From Stagonosporopsis chrysanthemi (lineage: Eukaryota; Ascomycota; Dothideomycetes; Pleosporales; Didymellaceae), in NCBI GenBank assembly GCA_022560025.1, contig JAFISE010000396.1:1-10410 (forward strand): DNA of 10,410 nt, written 5' to 3'. The notes under the pieces were generated by a model. It had not been told where the DNA came from and ran no database searches. It worked only from the letters and a program-made list of their open reading frames with translations. Positions 8,090 to 10,410 of this stretch are shown here, in pieces (positions within the stretch are counted from its first letter, which is position 1; each line of letters starts with the position of its first letter). The translations under genes were made by a program, and so were the position numbers.

Positions 8090-9936
8090 ATGTAAGTATA
8101 TAGCAAGTGTGCTAGATAAGCAAGCGCGCTACTTTAACAAGCTATTAGGCTGTTTATACATAATTACTTAATACTATAATATTATACTATAAGTAATAGT
8201 ATATATTCTTAATTACTAACGTCTACTATATTTTTTCTATATATGCGCAAGTTGTGCCTTATCTTACTACAGCACTTACAGTGCCTTTTGCCCTGCTTGC
8301 CTATACCTATTTAGGCTCTACTCTTACATATTTTCTTCTCTACTTACACCTTAATATTATATTAAGCTATTAAATCTTCTGCCTGTTTTTTTAAAAAGTC
8401 TTTACTTTTCTAGATCTACTTTTTTTTGCGTAATTTGCGTTTAGAAGCAGCCTTGTTTAATACTTTAAGCTGCAGCACTTAGGCTGCTAATAATATCTGC
8501 CTATGCAGTAGCATTACAGTACTTCTCTGCAGCTAATTAACAATCTCTACTATTAGAGTTAGTAACAATCCTTAGTGCTTTTAAATACGATTGCAAAGCA
8601 GCGTTAATTAAGACTCTATCTTATTAGCGTTAGTAAGTGTCTTAGGGTTCTATTAGGTCCCTCTTAGTAAAAGCAGTGTTAGCATCTAAAGCTTAATATT
8701 AAGCTTTAATAGCACTACTAATAAGTTATTAAGTACTAAGCTAGTTGCCTTAAAGCTTAATATAATATTTACCTTTAAGAACGCCTTCTTAAAAACCTTT
8801 ATAAACATTGTAATAAAGGCCTTTTTATTAATTTAGCTAATATAGTCTGTTGCTAAGACTCTAATCTCTTTGCTGTACTTCTACTTTAAAGAGGCAAAAC
8901 AGCCTATATTAAGTAGCTGCAAGATGTGTAATAAGTGTAAGAGCATATATAGAGTAATTATCTTATTCTCCTTATAAAGATCTTAGAAAGCAAGCAACTT
9001 ATAGCTTTTGTAGCTGTTAATTATAAGCAGTATATAGCTACCTACCCTCTAGCTCTTAATCTACTTAATAAAGTGCTTTAACTAGGCAACACTAATATTA
9101 TTTATAGTCTAGCTGTTATTACTAACTCTAATACGCTATTAGAGCCTTAAATTAAAGTACTAAGACGTGTTGTAGTTCTTTGCTTTAAAGATAAGGTAGG
9201 GCGCAATTGCCTAGCCTATTGCGTTGATTACAGCAATAAAAGTTACTTACTTACAGTCTCCTTGTTGCAACCTAATAGGCTTAGTACGTCTCTCTAATAC
9301 AGTAACTACTTTAACGTAATTTCTAATACCTATAGTAAAGCTAGTCTTGTTAAAGTTGTAGGTATCTTTATCTAGGATACTGTACTTAGCCTTAATATTG
9401 TGTATAAAGTTAAACTAAGGCCTAATAACTTCTAGATTACTGTATAAGACTTTCTAGCAATCTCTCTATTAAGTTATATGCAATTTAAGTCTAGGTTTAT
9501 ATTTAACAAAGTTTAAAGCCTATTATAAGCTAATAGGCTTTGTACTGCGTGCAGTACACAGTTAATTAGCTATATCTTTAATATAATAAAGCGTTAGAGC
9601 AAATCCTTAGGAATCTAGCTTCTTAATATACTGCACAAGTGCCTTCTCTTCTATCTTTTACAGGTTTGCTAATTTAGAGTAGGTATTGCGTGTTAACTAT
9701 GTCTTAGCGTATTAACAGTTAATTAACCTTTAAAATACGTTGTAGACAAAAGCTGTATATTGCACACTTAATTTCTGTAGCTCTTTAATTGCTTAAAGAG
9801 TAAGCTTAATCTTCTCTTCTTTTAAAAGCAGTTTAAAATTAAGTTATTAAGACATTAAGGTTTAAAGTAGTAGAGCCCTAATAGCTTGTTAGAGTAGCGC
9901 ACTTGCTTATCTAGCATACTTACTATACACTTATAT
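8090..9936 (-). mobile_element. Fot1/pogo-type DNA transposon, full length (1847 bp), RIP-degraded
   Basis: The 60-bp terminal inverted repeats are 8090-8149 and 9877-9936. They are ungapped, with 54 of 60 positions identical and all six differences transitions, and they begin ATGTAAG / ATATAAG. The element is flanked by TA on both sides. Its length and single transposase gene on the - strand match the fungal Fot1 class (about 1.9 kb). It lies inside the right TIR of the 3.3-kb element, and TIR homology continues on both sides of it, so the insertion is precise and younger than its host element. The - strand is given because that is the sense of the transposase. Confidence 0.9.
8209..9855 (-). 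pseudogene. Fot1/pogo-type transposase (DDE), inactivated by point mutations
   Basis: The frame runs from ATG (9853-9855) for 549 codons without any frameshift, close to the length of known Fot1-type transposases (about 540 residues). Such proteins bind their TIRs through N-terminal helix-turn-helix/CENP-B domains and cut and paste with a DDE core. A CENP-B-like stretch containing Ala-Leu-Val-Gln-Tyr-Ile is visible around residues 65-100. The catalytic triad falls at residues 169, 280 and 316, with 35 residues between the last two, the DD35D spacing of this family. All three Asp codons are now Asn (9349-9351, 9016-9018, 8908-8910). A C-terminal zinc knuckle (8239-8280) keeps C-x2-C-x4-H but its last Cys is Tyr. 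I count 40 premature TAA/TAG and no TGA. The stop at 8209 may itself be a mutated codon; the next in-frame stop is about 9 codons on. Confidence 0.9.
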
Positions 9937-9938
9937 TA

Positions 9939-10152
9939 GTTATTAAATTAATTAATTAGTACTTTTAGTATAGATTATATAAAATATTATTAGATATTAG
10001 AGATATATTTAGTAGTTATATATTTGTAGCTAAGCTGTACACGTAAGTTCTTAAGTAGGAAGCTTAAAGCTTCTTAGTAGTAAGCTAAACAAATAAGCAC
10101 CTTATAGATAAGCTATCTAACTAAGCTTAAGCTATTTAGCTAAGTTTATAAT
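9939..10152 (+). repeat. Right TIR of the long-TIR element, interrupted by pogo
   Basis: Bases 10008-10152 align without gaps to 1-145, with 104 identical positions; 36 of 41 differences are C-to-T or G-to-A relative to that copy. Bases 9939-10007 match the inverted 7001-7069 position for position. The remaining innermost part of this TIR lies on the other side of the pogo insertion, at about 8076-8087. Confidence 0.8.
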
Positions 10153-10162
10153 ATAGATTAAT
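10153..10162. repeat. Target-site duplication, right copy (10 bp)
   Basis: ATAGATTAAT, identical to 6846-6855, directly after the right end of the long-TIR element. Confidence 0.75.
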
Positions 10163-10410
10163 ATAAAACTTAATAATAATCTTAGAGCTGTATTATATAA
10201 CTCTCTAGTAGTCTAAATATAGAAACTAACACAGCAATTAAAAGTAACGACTTTAATAATAGTAGTATCTTATTTTAATTACTACAGTATAGTTCTATAA
10301 GCTTAACAATATATTACTATCTATTATACTAAATACTTTTTAATTTAAACTGTAGTTACTATAGTTCTTTTTTAAGCTATGTAATAGATTATACTACTCT
10401 TAGTTCTTAC
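10163..10410. other. A+T-rich flank, nothing recognised
   Basis: This is the right flank of the 3.3-kb insertion and should join in the ancestral sequence to the unassigned stretch ending at 6855. Stops occur in all frames. I recognise no gene, RNA or repeat structure beyond short A+T-rich palindromic fragments. Confidence 0.4.

Larger units (their letters stand above)
6856..10152. mobile_element. Long-TIR DNA transposon (Mutator-like by structure), RIP-degraded, carrying a nested pogo element
   Basis: The ends are inverted copies of each other and of the segment at 1-145, and are flanked by a 10-bp direct repeat. The TIRs are about 225 bp. Removing the nested pogo element (8090-9936 plus one TA) leaves about 1.45 kb, too short for the 800-residue-class transposases usual in fungal Mutator-like elements. 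This copy was therefore probably non-autonomous or internally deleted. Assignment to the Mutator-like class rests on TIR length and the 8-10 bp target duplication; hAT (8 bp) is the alternative. The pogo transposase inside it belongs to the inserted element and not to this family. Confidence 0.75.

Noticed and set aside
8165..8200. Short A+T-rich imperfect palindrome near the pogo 3' end, considered as a terminator
   Set aside because: Such symmetry is expected by chance in TA-rich RIP-degraded DNA, and hairpin terminators are not how fungal nuclear genes end.
6856..10152. Treating the 3.3-kb element as an autonomous transposon encoding the DDE transposase at 8209-9855
   Set aside because: That transposase sits between its own 60-bp TIRs and TA duplications, so it belongs to the nested pogo element. 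The outer element has a different target duplication and different TIRs.
7062..10310. A roughly 35-bp resemblance between about 7062-7100 and 10262-10305 in direct orientation
   Set aside because: It needs gaps, is A+T-rich and short, and cannot be separated from chance by eye. An alignment with a composition-matched null would decide.
146..10410. Mitochondrial or A+T-rich bacterial DNA
   Set aside because: The composition is explained by directional C-to-T/G-to-A damage relative to the undamaged terminus at 1-145, and the element families are nuclear fungal types. There are no organelle genes, tRNAs or bacterial ribosome-binding patterns.

Overview
This window is a nest of dead transposable elements from a filamentous ascomycete (Pezizomycotina-type) genome. 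I see no intact host gene, tRNA or rRNA. From base 146 to the end the sequence is A+T-rich and dense in TA steps, CpG and TpG are scarce, and every recognisable reading frame is riddled with TAA and TAG but not TGA. That is the signature of repeat-induced point mutation (RIP), in which C:G to T:A changes fall on repeated DNA. The fungal assignment rests on RIP together with two element families, a LINE with a CCHC gag, an endonuclease, a reverse transcriptase and RNase H (Tad1/I type), and a Fot1/pogo-type DNA transposon. The species cannot be named from this sequence.

Layout. Bases 1-145 are the end of a long-terminal-inverted-repeat (TIR) transposon whose body lies to the left; this copy is nearly unmutated. 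From 146 to about 5383 runs a 5'-truncated LINE on the + strand: the remains of ORF1 (gag, about 146-1132), ORF2 (endonuclease, reverse transcriptase, RNase H, terminal zinc knuckle, about 1126-5019), a pyrimidine-rich tract and a short CTAA array. Bases 5384-5905 are unassigned. A perfect 26-bp-arm palindrome (5906-5966) leads into a foldback element (5965-6397) with a 9-11 bp target duplication. Bases 6407-6845 are unassigned.

Bases 6856-10152 are a second, heavily mutated copy of the long-TIR family. It has TIRs of about 225 bp and a 10-bp target duplication, and carries a complete Fot1/pogo element (8090-9936, TA target duplication, 60-bp TIRs) inserted inside its right TIR. The pogo transposase reads on the - strand as one uninterrupted frame of 549 codons with 40 premature stops, and all three catalytic Asp codons are changed to Asn. 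Bases 10163-10410 hold nothing I recognise.

History inferred from the nesting: the long-TIR element inserted at about 6855 and pogo then jumped into its right TIR. The LINE was mutated by RIP, and the barely mutated long-TIR copy at 1-145 appears to have inserted into it afterwards. The three copies of the long-TIR terminus give a direct before-and-after record of the mutation process. I found no defence system, CRISPR array or other novel gene system. The most interesting items are the long-TIR family and its apparently fresh copy at the left edge.
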